Below are positions 35,690 through 43,407 of a stretch of DNA of 64,000 nucleotides, piece after piece (the first letter of the stretch is position 1; the number at the start of each line of letters is the position of its first letter). The position numbers and the translations under genes are program-made. The stretch is from an uncultured Eubacterium sp. (lineage in GTDB: Bacteria > Bacillota > Clostridia > Peptostreptococcales > Anaerovoracaceae), in the NCBI GenBank assembly GCA_937900695.1, contig CALCFD010000032.1:1-64000 (forward strand). The letters run 5' to 3'. The notes under the pieces were generated by a model. That model had not been told where the DNA came from. It saw nothing but the letters and a program-made list of their open reading frames with translations, and ran no database searches.

Positions 35690-36190
35690 ATGCAATATAC
35701 ACACGTTAAGCACGAATTTGAGCCAGTATATGATAGCAATTCAAAAGTATTAATACTTGGAACATTTCCGTCAGTTAAATCAAGAGAACAAAACTTTTAT
35801 TATGGACATAAGCAAAATAGGTTTTGGAAACTAATTGCAAAGCTTACAAGTGAAGATGTTCCACATACTATTGAAGAAAAAAAGAATATGCTTTTAAAAC
35901 ATCATATTGCAATTTGGGATGTAGTAAGCAAATGTGATATTAAAGGTTCAAGCGATAGCTCTATAAAAAATGTAGTTGCAGCAGATATTAAAACTATGTT
36001 GAAGAATACAGATATTATCGCTATATATGGTAATGGAGCTAAAGCCTGCCAACTCTATGATAAATATGTAAAGAAATCTACAGGTATAGAAATTATAAAG
36101 TTGCCTTCTACAAGTCCAGCAAATGCAGCATACAGTATAGAAAAACTAGAAGAAAAGTGGAAAGAAATACTTAAAATAACAAAACTGTAA
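35690..36190 (+). CDS. Hypoxanthine-DNA glycosylase (DNA-deoxyinosine glycosylase)
   Basis: Uracil-DNA-glycosylase superfamily, 166 aa. The start HEFEPVYDSNSKVLILGTFPSVKSREQNFYYGHKQNRFW has the motif-1 region (GTFPS) and the YYGHKQNRFW helix of the TIGR04274 hypoxanthine-DNA glycosylases. Motif 2-like LPSTSPANA lies near residue 142. It removes deaminated adenine (hypoxanthine) from DNA. AAGGAGA precedes ATG 35690. It is divergent from the helicase-NUDIX pair, 87 bp away, so all three may share control. Confidence 0.87.
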   Translation: MQYTHVKHEFEPVYDSNSKVLILGTFPSVKSREQNFYYGHKQNRFWKLIAKLTSEDVPHTIEEKKNMLLKHHIAIWDVVSKCDIKGSSDSSIKNVVAADIKTMLKNTDIIAIYGNGAKACQLYDKYVKKSTGIEIIKLPSTSPANAAYSIEKLEEKWKEILKITKL

Positions 36191-36251
36191 TATAAAGCAA
36201 TGTTACAATATTGAAATGAAAAAATTACTGTAGTTACGTTATAATGAAATT

Positions 36252-36422
36252 GCGTTTAAAAAACGCGACATATGTTAACACTTTTGTCGGTATATGAAAT
36301 GTGAAACTACTTTGTAAATTATTTGGATGAAGACATAAAAGATATCAATTGATTTGGTGAGATGTTGACAAAGTGTTAAAGACCCCCCCCTACCGGTATT
36401 TTAAGCCTCATAAAATACCGGT
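36252..36422. other. Highly palindromic non-coding region between convergent genes
   Basis: Nested inverted repeats: GCGTTT/AAACGC (36252-36266), TTAACACTTTTGTC (36275-36288) with GACAAAGTGTTAA (36367-36379), an unbroken run of eight C (36383-36390), and a perfect 12-bp stem ACCGGTATTTTA (36392-36403)/TAAAATACCGGT (36411-36422). A TATAAT stands at 36240-36245. No reading frame fits. It could be a ~200-nt RNA ending at the terminator 36432-36472, or a cruciform/attachment remnant. Confidence 0.45.
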
Positions 36423-36431
36423 TACCTTTGC

Positions 36432-36472
36432 AAAAAAAAAGAAGCAGTTATCAGAACCTGCTTCTTTTTTTT
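36432..36472. terminator. Terminator shared by the palindromic region and the M18 gene
   Basis: GAAGCAG (36441-36447)/CTGCTTC (36458-36464), flanked by nine A and eight T, so active in both directions. The minus-strand aminopeptidase stops just inside it. Confidence 0.85.
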
Positions 36473-37865
36473 ATTTCATATTTTTTAAAAATGCTATGTA
36501 ACCTTTGTAGCCTTCGTAGATATCTGATTTACTTGATACTTCCCAAGGAGCATGCATATTTAAAACTGCTATACCACTATCAATTACATTCATACCATAG
36601 TTTGCAAGAATATATGCGATAGTACCGCCGCCTCCTTTGTCAACTTTACCAAGTTCAGCAGTCTGAAAACCTACATTAGCATCGTCTAATACCTTTCTTA
36701 AAGCTGCTATGTATTCAGCGTTTGCGTCGTTTGAGCCAGACTTACCACGAGCACCAGTGTACTTGTTAAAGACAAGACCCTTACCAAAATATGCCGCATT
36801 TTTACTATCAAAAGCTCCTTGGTATGTAGGGTCATATGCAGCACTTACATCTGATGAAAGCATAAATGAGTTAGCTAGTGCACGGCGAAGTTTTAGTTCA
36901 GAATAATCTCCTGTTAGATTCATAATTTCAGCAACTGTATTTTCAAAAAATCTTGATTCCATGCCTGTAGCTCCTACACTTCCGATTTCTTCTTTATCTA
37001 CAAGAAGACATACACCGCTACGATCTAAATTGTTTGCATCTAAAATAGCCATTAGTGATGGATATGCACATACTCTATCGTCTTGACCGTATCCTATAAC
37101 CATACTTCTATCAAGGCCACAGTCACGAGCTGCACCAGCTGGAACCACTTCAAGCTCAGCAGATAGGAAATCATCTTCTGTGATATCGTATTTGTTTTTT
37201 AGAAGTTTTAGTATGTTTGCTTTAACTAAATCTGTTTTCTTTTCCTCGTCAGTTTCTTTTAGAGGAGTGCTTCCAAATAGGATATCTAGGTTTTCGCCTT
37301 CGATTACTGTTGCAGCTTTTTTATTTAACTGTTCACCTGCTAGATGCACAAGCAAATCAGTTACACAAAACACGGGATCACTTGCTTCTTCGCCAATAGA
37401 AATCTCTACTATAGTGCCATCCTTTTTAGCTACTACTCCGTGAATTGCAAGAGGCAATGTAACCCATTGATATTTTTTGATACCGCCATAATAATGAGTG
37501 TCTAAATATGCAAGTTCATTTGCTTCATAAAGTGGATTTTGTTTTATATCCATACGAGGAGAATCTATATGTGCACCTAAGATGTTCATACCTTGGCTTA
37601 TTGGTGCTTTACCGATGACAAACGCCATAAAGGCTTTGCCCATACATGTGCTATAGATTTTATCTCCAGTTTTTAGAGGTGTATTATTTTTAATAAATTC
37701 ATTTAGATTTTTAAAACCGTTTGCTTCAGCCAGTTTTGTTGCTAGCTTAACGCAGTGACGTTCTGTTTTACCTTTTGTTATAAATTCCTTGTAACCTTCT
37801 GAAAAATTATGTACTTTTTTTAAAGTTTCTTGATCATAAGTTGTCCAAAGATTTTCCTTTGCCAT
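36471..37865 (-). CDS. M18 family aminopeptidase
   Basis: Zinc aminopeptidase of 464 aa, the size of clostridial M18 enzymes (ApeA type) that release N-terminal Asp/Glu and other residues from peptides in the cytoplasm. First metal ligands are in GAHIDSPRMD (about residue 94), the catalytic/metal Glu pair in DKEEIGSVGATG (about 290), and late ligand His in LNMHAPWEVSS (about 440). AGGAAG precedes the minus-strand ATG at 37865. It is monocistronic and fits peptide-based growth. Confidence 0.92.
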   Translation of the reverse strand: MAKENLWTTYDQETLKKVHNFSEGYKEFITKGKTERHCVKLATKLAEANGFKNLNEFIKNNTPLKTGDKIYSTCMGKAFMAFVIGKAPISQGMNILGAHIDSPRMDIKQNPLYEANELAYLDTHYYGGIKKYQWVTLPLAIHGVVAKKDGTIVEISIGEEASDPVFCVTDLLVHLAGEQLNKKAATVIEGENLDILFGSTPLKETDEEKKTDLVKANILKLLKNKYDITEDDFLSAELEVVPAGAARDCGLDRSMVIGYGQDDRVCAYPSLMAILDANNLDRSGVCLLVDKEEIGSVGATGMESRFFENTVAEIMNLTGDYSELKLRRALANSFMLSSDVSAAYDPTYQGAFDSKNAAYFGKGLVFNKYTGARGKSGSNDANAEYIAALRKVLDDANVGFQTAELGKVDKGGGGTIAYILANYGMNVIDSGIAVLNMHAPWEVSSKSDIYEGYKGYIAFLKNMK

Positions 37866-37954
37866 ATTCTTAACTTCCTTTCTATTATTATTCTAATTCT
37901 AGTGATATAATACTATATAAATGTGAATAATGTAAAGAAGGGAGCAAGTGTATT

Positions 37955-38719
37955 ATGAAATGTTATGAAATAGTATTTAGTCCTACTGGTGGAACTAAGA
38001 AAATCGCAGATATCTTGGGAGATATTTTCAATTCTAACAGAGAATATGTAGATTTGACTAAGCCTTATTTCGAGCCTTTGGATTTTGATGTTAAATCTGA
38101 GGATATATGCATTTTTGCTGTTCCGTCTTTTGGTGGTAGAGTTCCCCAAATTGCAAGGGACCGTATAAAGATGATAAATGGAAATGGTGCTAAGGCTGTG
38201 TGCATTTGTGTTTATGGTAATAGAGCTTATGATGATACTTTGTTAGAGCTTGTAGATATTTGTAGCGAAGCAAATTTTAATGTATTTGCTGCAGAAGCTG
38301 CGATTGCGGAACACTCTATTATGAGGCAGTTTGCTACTGGTAGACCTGATGCTGATGATATGCATACCTTAGAAAAATTTGCTGTTAAAATTAAGGCAAA
38401 ATTTGAAAGTGATTGTGTTGATATAAAAGCGACGGTGCCTGGTAATAGGCCATATATAAAGTATGCTGACATTCCTATGGTACCAAAAGGAAGTATAAAA
38501 TGTAGCAACTGTGGTCTTTGCGCAAGGGAATGTCCTGTAGGTGCAATTAATTCTAAAACTCCACGTAAGACTGATGCTAAACAGTGTATTTCATGTATGA
38601 AGTGCGTTTTTATATGTTCTAAAAATGCTCGTAAAGTGAGTTCACTTGTTCTTAAAGCAGCTTCTAAGAAGATGGGTAAACTTTTTGAAATCCGTAAAGA
38701 AAGTGAGTTATTTATATGA
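37955..38719 (+). CDS. EFR1-type flavodoxin-ferredoxin fusion
   Basis: 254 aa. Residues 1-150 are a flavodoxin-like domain with the FMN phosphate loop SPTGGTKKIADIL. Residues ~175-235 carry two [4Fe-4S] clusters (CSNCGLCARECP and CISCMKCVFIC). EFR1 proteins are clostridial electron carriers of unsettled partner. It overlaps the next gene (FAH) by 4 bp, and the OYE-type oxidoreductase follows, so it may deliver electrons to that reductase. A GGGAGCAAG site precedes ATG. Confidence 0.88.
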   Translation: MKCYEIVFSPTGGTKKIADILGDIFNSNREYVDLTKPYFEPLDFDVKSEDICIFAVPSFGGRVPQIARDRIKMINGNGAKAVCICVYGNRAYDDTLLELVDICSEANFNVFAAEAAIAEHSIMRQFATGRPDADDMHTLEKFAVKIKAKFESDCVDIKATVPGNRPYIKYADIPMVPKGSIKCSNCGLCARECPVGAINSKTPRKTDAKQCISCMKCVFICSKNARKVSSLVLKAASKKMGKLFEIRKESELFI

Positions 38720-39621
38720 AGATAGTGACTTTTAGTTATGAGAGCCGTGAACAAATTGGTTATTTGGTAGACCATGAGCAGAGGGTGTTACCTTTTGCTA
38801 AGGTTGGTATTTTGTGTGACTCGGTAAATGAACTTATTGAAAGATATCCCTTAAATGAACTTTTGAAGATTGTGGAAATAAACGAATCAAAGGTGGACAT
38901 TTTAGAAGAAAGTATTGACCGTAAAGATGTATCATTGTGTGCTCCTATTCCATGTCCAAAGCAGGATATTATTTGTCTTGGTATTAATTATCTTGCTCAT
39001 GCAGAGGAGTCAGCTCGTTATAAAAAGGAGGCTTTTGATAGGGAAAAGGTATATCCGATTTATTTTTCTAAGAGGGTAAATCGCGCTGTAGCTGACGGTG
39101 AGTCTATTGATGCTCATGTTGATATGCTAGAAAATCTTGATTACGAATGCGAGCTTGCAGTAGTTACTTGCGGAAACTGTAAAAAAGCTACACCCAAAAC
39201 GGTTAAAGACTACATTTTCGGATACACTATTGTTAACGACATAAGCGCTCGCGAAATTCAGACTCGCCACAAGCAGTGGTATTTTGGTAAAAGCTTAGAC
39301 GATTTTACGCCTATTGGCCCTTGTATTGTAACTGCTGACGAGATTTCATATCCGCCTAAACTTGCCATCAAGTCATATGTCAACGGTCAGCTTCGCCAGG
39401 ACAGCAACACTGAACTTTTGATTAATAACATCGATTATATTATCACTGAGCTTAGCCGCGGAATGACTCTTTTGCCTGCCACAATTATTTCTACAGGCAC
39501 ACCTGCTGGTGTTGGCATGGGTTTTGAGCCTCCAAAGTTTCTTAAGCCAGGTGATGTGGTAACATGTCAGATTGAGGCTATAGGCACTCTTACTAATACT
39601 ATTATGGATAAAAGGAGATAA
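38716..39621 (+). CDS. Fumarylacetoacetate hydrolase family protein
   Basis: 301 aa; the FAH-fold catalytic domain fills residues ~70-300. Metal/active-site segments: DIICLGINYLAHAEE (His), LDYECELAVV (the E-x-E metal pair), GYTIVNDISAREIQTRHKQWYFGKS and TGTPAGVG. Members hydrolyse or decarboxylate/hydrate beta-diketo or 2-oxo-enoic acids. It overlaps the EFR1 gene (ATGA) and lies 2 bp before the OYE-type reductase, so the three proteins likely act on one substrate; which one is unknown. Confidence 0.88.
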   Translation: MKIVTFSYESREQIGYLVDHEQRVLPFAKVGILCDSVNELIERYPLNELLKIVEINESKVDILEESIDRKDVSLCAPIPCPKQDIICLGINYLAHAEESARYKKEAFDREKVYPIYFSKRVNRAVADGESIDAHVDMLENLDYECELAVVTCGNCKKATPKTVKDYIFGYTIVNDISAREIQTRHKQWYFGKSLDDFTPIGPCIVTADEISYPPKLAIKSYVNGQLRQDSNTELLINNIDYIITELSRGMTLLPATIISTGTPAGVGMGFEPPKFLKPGDVVTCQIEAIGTLTNTIMDKRR

Positions 39622-39623
39622 TA

Positions 39624-41618
39624 ATGAAGTACAAAAGTTTATTTACACCGATAAAAATCGGAAATTGTGAAATTAAAAACCGCTTTGCTATGGCGCCTAT
39701 GGGGCCTTTAGGACTAGCCGATGCAGAGGGTGGTTTTAACCAGAGAGGTATAGACTACTATACAGAAAGAGCAAAGGGAGGTACTGGACTTATTATAACT
39801 GGAGTTACTTTTTCTGACTGTGAAGTAGAAACTCAGAGTATGCCAAACTGTCCAAACTCAACATATAATCCAGTTCACTTTGTAAGAACTAGTAGAGAGA
39901 TGACTGAAAGAGTTCATGCATATGGCAGTAAGATTTTTTTAATGATGTCTGCAGGATTTGGTAGAGTAACTATTCCTACTAATCTTGGAGAATTTCCACC
40001 AGTTGCACCATCAGAGATTCCTCATAGATGGCTTGATAAGATGTGCAGACCTTTGACAAAGGAAGAAATTAAAAGTATTGTTAAGTCATTTGGTGACGGT
40101 GCATATAATGCGAAGCGTGCCGGATTTGATGGTGTTGAAATTCATGCTGTTCATGAAGGATATTTATTAGATCAATTTGCTATTTCTATGTTCAATTTAA
40201 GAAATGATGAATATGGTGGATCACTAGAAAATAGATTGAGATTTGCTAAGGAAGTAGTAGAAGAGATTAAGCAACGTTGCGGACAAGATTTCCCAGTAGC
40301 ATTAAGATTTAGTGTTAAGAGCATGATTAAAGATTGGAGAGAAGGTGCTCTACCTGGAGAAGAATTTGAAGAAAAGGGAAGGGATATTCAAGAAGGTTTA
40401 GAAGCAGCAAAACTGTTAGTTGAATATGGATATGACGCTCTTGATACAGATGTTGGTACATACGATGCTTGGTGGTGGAATCATCCGCCAATGTATCAGG
40501 AAAAGGGTCTATTTAGGGAATATTGTAGAATGGTTAAAGAAGTGGTAGATGTTCCCGTTTTATGTGCAGGCCGTATGGACGTGCCAGAGATGGCTCAAGA
40601 AGCAGTAGAAACTGGAGCTTGTGACATCGTAAGCCTAGGTAGACCTTTATTAGCAGATCCTGACTATGTAAATAAATTGCGTTCAAATAGATATGATGAA
40701 GTACGTCCTTGTATCTCTTGTCAGGAAGGTTGCATGGGAAGAATACAAGAATACTCTATGATTAACTGTGCTGTAAATCCACAAGCAGCAAGAGAGAGAG
40801 CTATGCATTATGAACCAATCCTTAAGGAAAAAAAGGTTCTTATTGTAGGTGGAGGTGTTGCCGGCTGTGAAGCAGCTAGAGTTTTAGCTGTTAGAGGCCA
40901 TAAAGCAGTATTATTTGAAAAAGGTGATAAGTTAGGCGGTAATTTAATTCCTGGAGGAGCACCTGATTTTAAGGAAGATGATATTGCACTTGCAAAATGG
41001 TATACAAGACAGCTTGAAATTTTAGGCGTTGAAGTGAATTTAAATACAGAAGTTAGTGCTAAAGATATTTTAGAAAGTAAATATGATACAGTTATTATTG
41101 CCACAGGCTCTAAGCCAAAGGTATTTGCCTTAGGAGATGATAATAGAGTTTATACTGCAGCTGATGTACTGCTAGAAAAGGAAAATCCAGGGGATACTAC
41201 TGCTGTAATAGGTGGAGGCCTAGTTGGCTGTGAAACTGCATTGTGGCTATCACAGCAGGGTAAAAAAGTCACATTAATAGAAGCGTTAGACAGCTTACTT
41301 GCAATAAACGGACCTCTATGCCATGCTAACAAGGATATGCTTGAAAAACTTGTACCATATAATGGAGTTGATGTTGTTACAGGAGCTAAGGTAACAAGCT
41401 TTAAAGATGGTAAGCTAACTTATGAAACTAGAGAAGGTGACTTTAAAAAGATTGATTGTGATAGTGTAGTTTTAGCTATTGGTTATAAAGAAGAAAACGA
41501 TTTATATCATCAGTTAGAGTTTGAAGTGCCTGAGATTTATCTTTTAGGAGATGCAAAGAAGGTTTCAAATATAATGTATGGAATTTGGGATGCTTTTGAG
41601 GTCGCAAATCATATTTAA
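39624..41618 (+). CDS. NADH:flavin oxidoreductase / 2,4-dienoyl-CoA reductase-like (OYE-FeS-FAD)
   Basis: 664 aa multi-cofactor enone/enoate reductase. An FMN TIM barrel (residues 1-360; FAMAPMGPLG, FDGVEIHAVHEGYLLDQF, VSLGRPLLADPD) is followed by the [4Fe-4S] Cys cluster CISCQEGCMGRIQEYS with INCAVNP, then FAD (VLIVGGGVAGCEAARV) and NAD(P) (TAVIGGGLVGCETALW) Rossmann folds. This is the layout of 2-enoate reductase, dienoyl-CoA reductase and bile-acid 7-dehydroxylation reductases. It is co-transcribed with EFR1 and FAH, and an activated C=C bond is the expected target. Confidence 0.9.
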   Translation: MKYKSLFTPIKIGNCEIKNRFAMAPMGPLGLADAEGGFNQRGIDYYTERAKGGTGLIITGVTFSDCEVETQSMPNCPNSTYNPVHFVRTSREMTERVHAYGSKIFLMMSAGFGRVTIPTNLGEFPPVAPSEIPHRWLDKMCRPLTKEEIKSIVKSFGDGAYNAKRAGFDGVEIHAVHEGYLLDQFAISMFNLRNDEYGGSLENRLRFAKEVVEEIKQRCGQDFPVALRFSVKSMIKDWREGALPGEEFEEKGRDIQEGLEAAKLLVEYGYDALDTDVGTYDAWWWNHPPMYQEKGLFREYCRMVKEVVDVPVLCAGRMDVPEMAQEAVETGACDIVSLGRPLLADPDYVNKLRSNRYDEVRPCISCQEGCMGRIQEYSMINCAVNPQAARERAMHYEPILKEKKVLIVGGGVAGCEAARVLAVRGHKAVLFEKGDKLGGNLIPGGAPDFKEDDIALAKWYTRQLEILGVEVNLNTEVSAKDILESKYDTVIIATGSKPKVFALGDDNRVYTAADVLLEKENPGDTTAVIGGGLVGCETALWLSQQGKKVTLIEALDSLLAINGPLCHANKDMLEKLVPYNGVDVVTGAKVTSFKDGKLTYETREGDFKKIDCDSVVLAIGYKEENDLYHQLEFEVPEIYLLGDAKKVSNIMYGIWDAFEVANHI

Positions 41619-41667
41619 TAAACTATCTTGTTATGGTTGATAAGTTAAAAAAAGAATATAATATTTC

Positions 41668-41692
41668 TTGAGAATCGGCGCATAATTCTCAA
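41668..41692 (+). terminator. Hairpin after the OYE gene
   Basis: TTGAGAAT/ATTCTCAA, 8-bp perfect stem, 9-nt loop, no strong T tail. Together with the hairpin at 41756 it probably ends the EFR1-FAH-OYE transcript. Confidence 0.45.
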
Positions 41693-41755
41693 ATTGTAAA
41701 TGCATATAGCGTGTATAATATTACATATAGTACGGCGAAATTATGTGATTACGTT

Positions 41756-41795
41756 AAAAAAACGCTTTTTCATATGTGGAAAAGTGTTTTTTTAT
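41756..41795 (+). terminator. Terminator upstream of the YjiH gene
   Basis: AAAAAACGCTTTTTC / GGAAAAGTGTTTTTTT stem with a wobble pair and a long T tract. Confidence 0.8.
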
Positions 41796-41816
41796 ACATA
41801 ATTTTGTAAAATATAC

Positions 41817-41845
41817 TTGAGAAACACTATTGCAAGTGTTATACT
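41817..41845 (+). promoter_or_regulatory. Sigma-A promoter of the YjiH gene
   Basis: TTGAGA (41817-41822), exactly 17 bp, TATACT (41840-41845), 39 bp before the ATG. The spacer carries an ACACT/AGTGT inverted pair that could be an operator. Confidence 0.7.
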
Positions 41846-41884
41846 AACAAACATCATGAGTTATTAAATAAAAAGGGAGTAGAG

Positions 41885-43258
41885 ATGGGAAACAAAAACA
41901 ATGAAAAGAAAAAATATCTGCCAATGTTCCTAATTCCATCAATTATTGGTATTTTATTATTTATGATTCCTGTAAAATATCAAGGTGAATGGACAATATG
42001 TGTTAAGATTGTTGCAGATATAATAGGTACAGCTCTTGCAAATGTATTGCCGATTTTATGCGTATCAATTATTACAGTTTCAGCTGTATTATCAGTAATA
42101 TCACTTGCTAAGCCAAAATTTATAACAGAACATCCAGTGTTAAAAGATACTTTTTCAGTATCTCCTGTATGGGTTTTAGTAAGAGTAATTGGAGCTATTT
42201 TCGTATGGCTTACATTTTTAGGTGTGGGCAGCAAATCCGAAGGAAGCTTTATGTATATGATTACAGAAGGTGGGGCTGGTGGATTTGTACTATCAGATCT
42301 TCTTACTGTATTGGTAATTATTTTTGCAATTGCAGGTTTATTACTACCACTACTTTTAGATTTTGGTTTACTTGAGTTTGTAGGTGCTATGCTTACAAAG
42401 ATTATGAGGCCACTGTTTAAGATTCCGGGAAGAGCTGCAGTTGATTGCTTTACATCTTGGATTGGTGATGGAACTCTTGGAGTGATGCTAACTTGTAATC
42501 AGTATGAAGGTGGTTACTATTCAGCTAGAGAAGCTTCAATTATAGCAACAACATTTTCAGCCGTATCTATAACATTTAGTATTGTAGTATTAGCACAGGT
42601 TGATATGATGCAGTATTTTGGATTATATTATCTTGTCATTTGTTTAATAGGTATTGTCTGTGCAATTATTTCACCTAGAATACCACCTTTATCTAGAAAA
42701 AAAGATACTTATATGGTAGAAGGCAAGGCGATGGCAGAAGACATTCCTGAGCAGTATAGCTCAAACTTTGAATATGGTATGGATCTTGCGTTAACAAGAG
42801 TCTCAGAACACAAAGGTGTTGGACAGTTTATTCAAAATGGATTAAAAAATGCTGTTGGTATGTGGTTTGGAGTGTTACCTACAGTTATGGCTATAGGTAC
42901 TATTGCGTTATTACTAGCAAACAACACACCTATATTTGAAATCTTAGGTAAGCCGTTTTTACCGCTTTTAGAAGTATTACAAGTGCCTGAAGCAGTAGAG
43001 GCATCTAAGACTATGGTAGTTGGTTTTACAGATATGTTCACACCAACAATTATTGCAGCTGAAAGTATTGCAAGTGAGATGACAAGATTTATCGTAGCAG
43101 TAGTTTCTGTTACTCAGCTTATTTATTTATCAGAAGTAGGAGGATTAATATTAGGCTCAAAGTTACCAGTTAAATTATGGGAACTATTTGTTATCTTCTT
43201 AGAAAGAACAATTATAAGTTTACTAATTGTATGTCCAATAGCTCATTTAATATTCTAA
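41885..43258 (+). CDS. YjiH family membrane protein with nucleoside-recognition (Gate) domain
   Basis: 457 aa, about 10-11 hydrophobic segments. The Gate-domain core is visible in the middle (FKIPGRAAVDCFTSWIGDGTLGVMLT, about residues 178-203) and again near the C-terminus (VGFTDMFTPTIIAAESIASEMTRFIVAVVSVTQLIYLSE). YjiH proteins are uncharacterised; Gate domains occur in nucleoside, ion and spore-related carriers. AAGGGAGTAG precedes ATG. Monocistronic, between its own promoter and terminator. Confidence 0.8.
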   Translation: MGNKNNEKKKYLPMFLIPSIIGILLFMIPVKYQGEWTICVKIVADIIGTALANVLPILCVSIITVSAVLSVISLAKPKFITEHPVLKDTFSVSPVWVLVRVIGAIFVWLTFLGVGSKSEGSFMYMITEGGAGGFVLSDLLTVLVIIFAIAGLLLPLLLDFGLLEFVGAMLTKIMRPLFKIPGRAAVDCFTSWIGDGTLGVMLTCNQYEGGYYSAREASIIATTFSAVSITFSIVVLAQVDMMQYFGLYYLVICLIGIVCAIISPRIPPLSRKKDTYMVEGKAMAEDIPEQYSSNFEYGMDLALTRVSEHKGVGQFIQNGLKNAVGMWFGVLPTVMAIGTIALLLANNTPIFEILGKPFLPLLEVLQVPEAVEASKTMVVGFTDMFTPTIIAAESIASEMTRFIVAVVSVTQLIYLSEVGGLILGSKLPVKLWELFVIFLERTIISLLIVCPIAHLIF

Positions 43259-43280
43259 ATTGATATTTTAATGATTATAC

Positions 43281-43317
43281 AAATTTGGATTCGCTTTTGC
43301 GGATCCAAATTTTTTTG
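43281..43317 (+). terminator. Terminator after the YjiH gene
   Basis: AAATTTGGAT-CGC / GCG-ATCCAAATTT hairpin, nearly perfect, then seven T. Confidence 0.9.
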
Positions 43318-43340
43318 CTGTTATGGAAATTTTCTAATCG

Positions 43341-43369
43341 TTGAGATGAGTAGATTGTTGTGATATAAT
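43341..43369 (+). promoter_or_regulatory. Sigma-A promoter of the antiporter operon
   Basis: TTGAGA (43341-43346), 17-bp spacer, TATAAT (43364-43369), 38 bp before the antiporter ATG. Confidence 0.8.
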
Positions 43370-43407
43370 ATTTTGGCTTAAAATATAGATGGAGGGTTAA
43401 TAATTAT

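Noticed and set aside
36252..36422. CRISPR array reading of the repeats near 36.3 kb
   Set aside because: The repeats are inverted pairs of different sequence, not regularly spaced direct repeats, and no cas gene is in the window.
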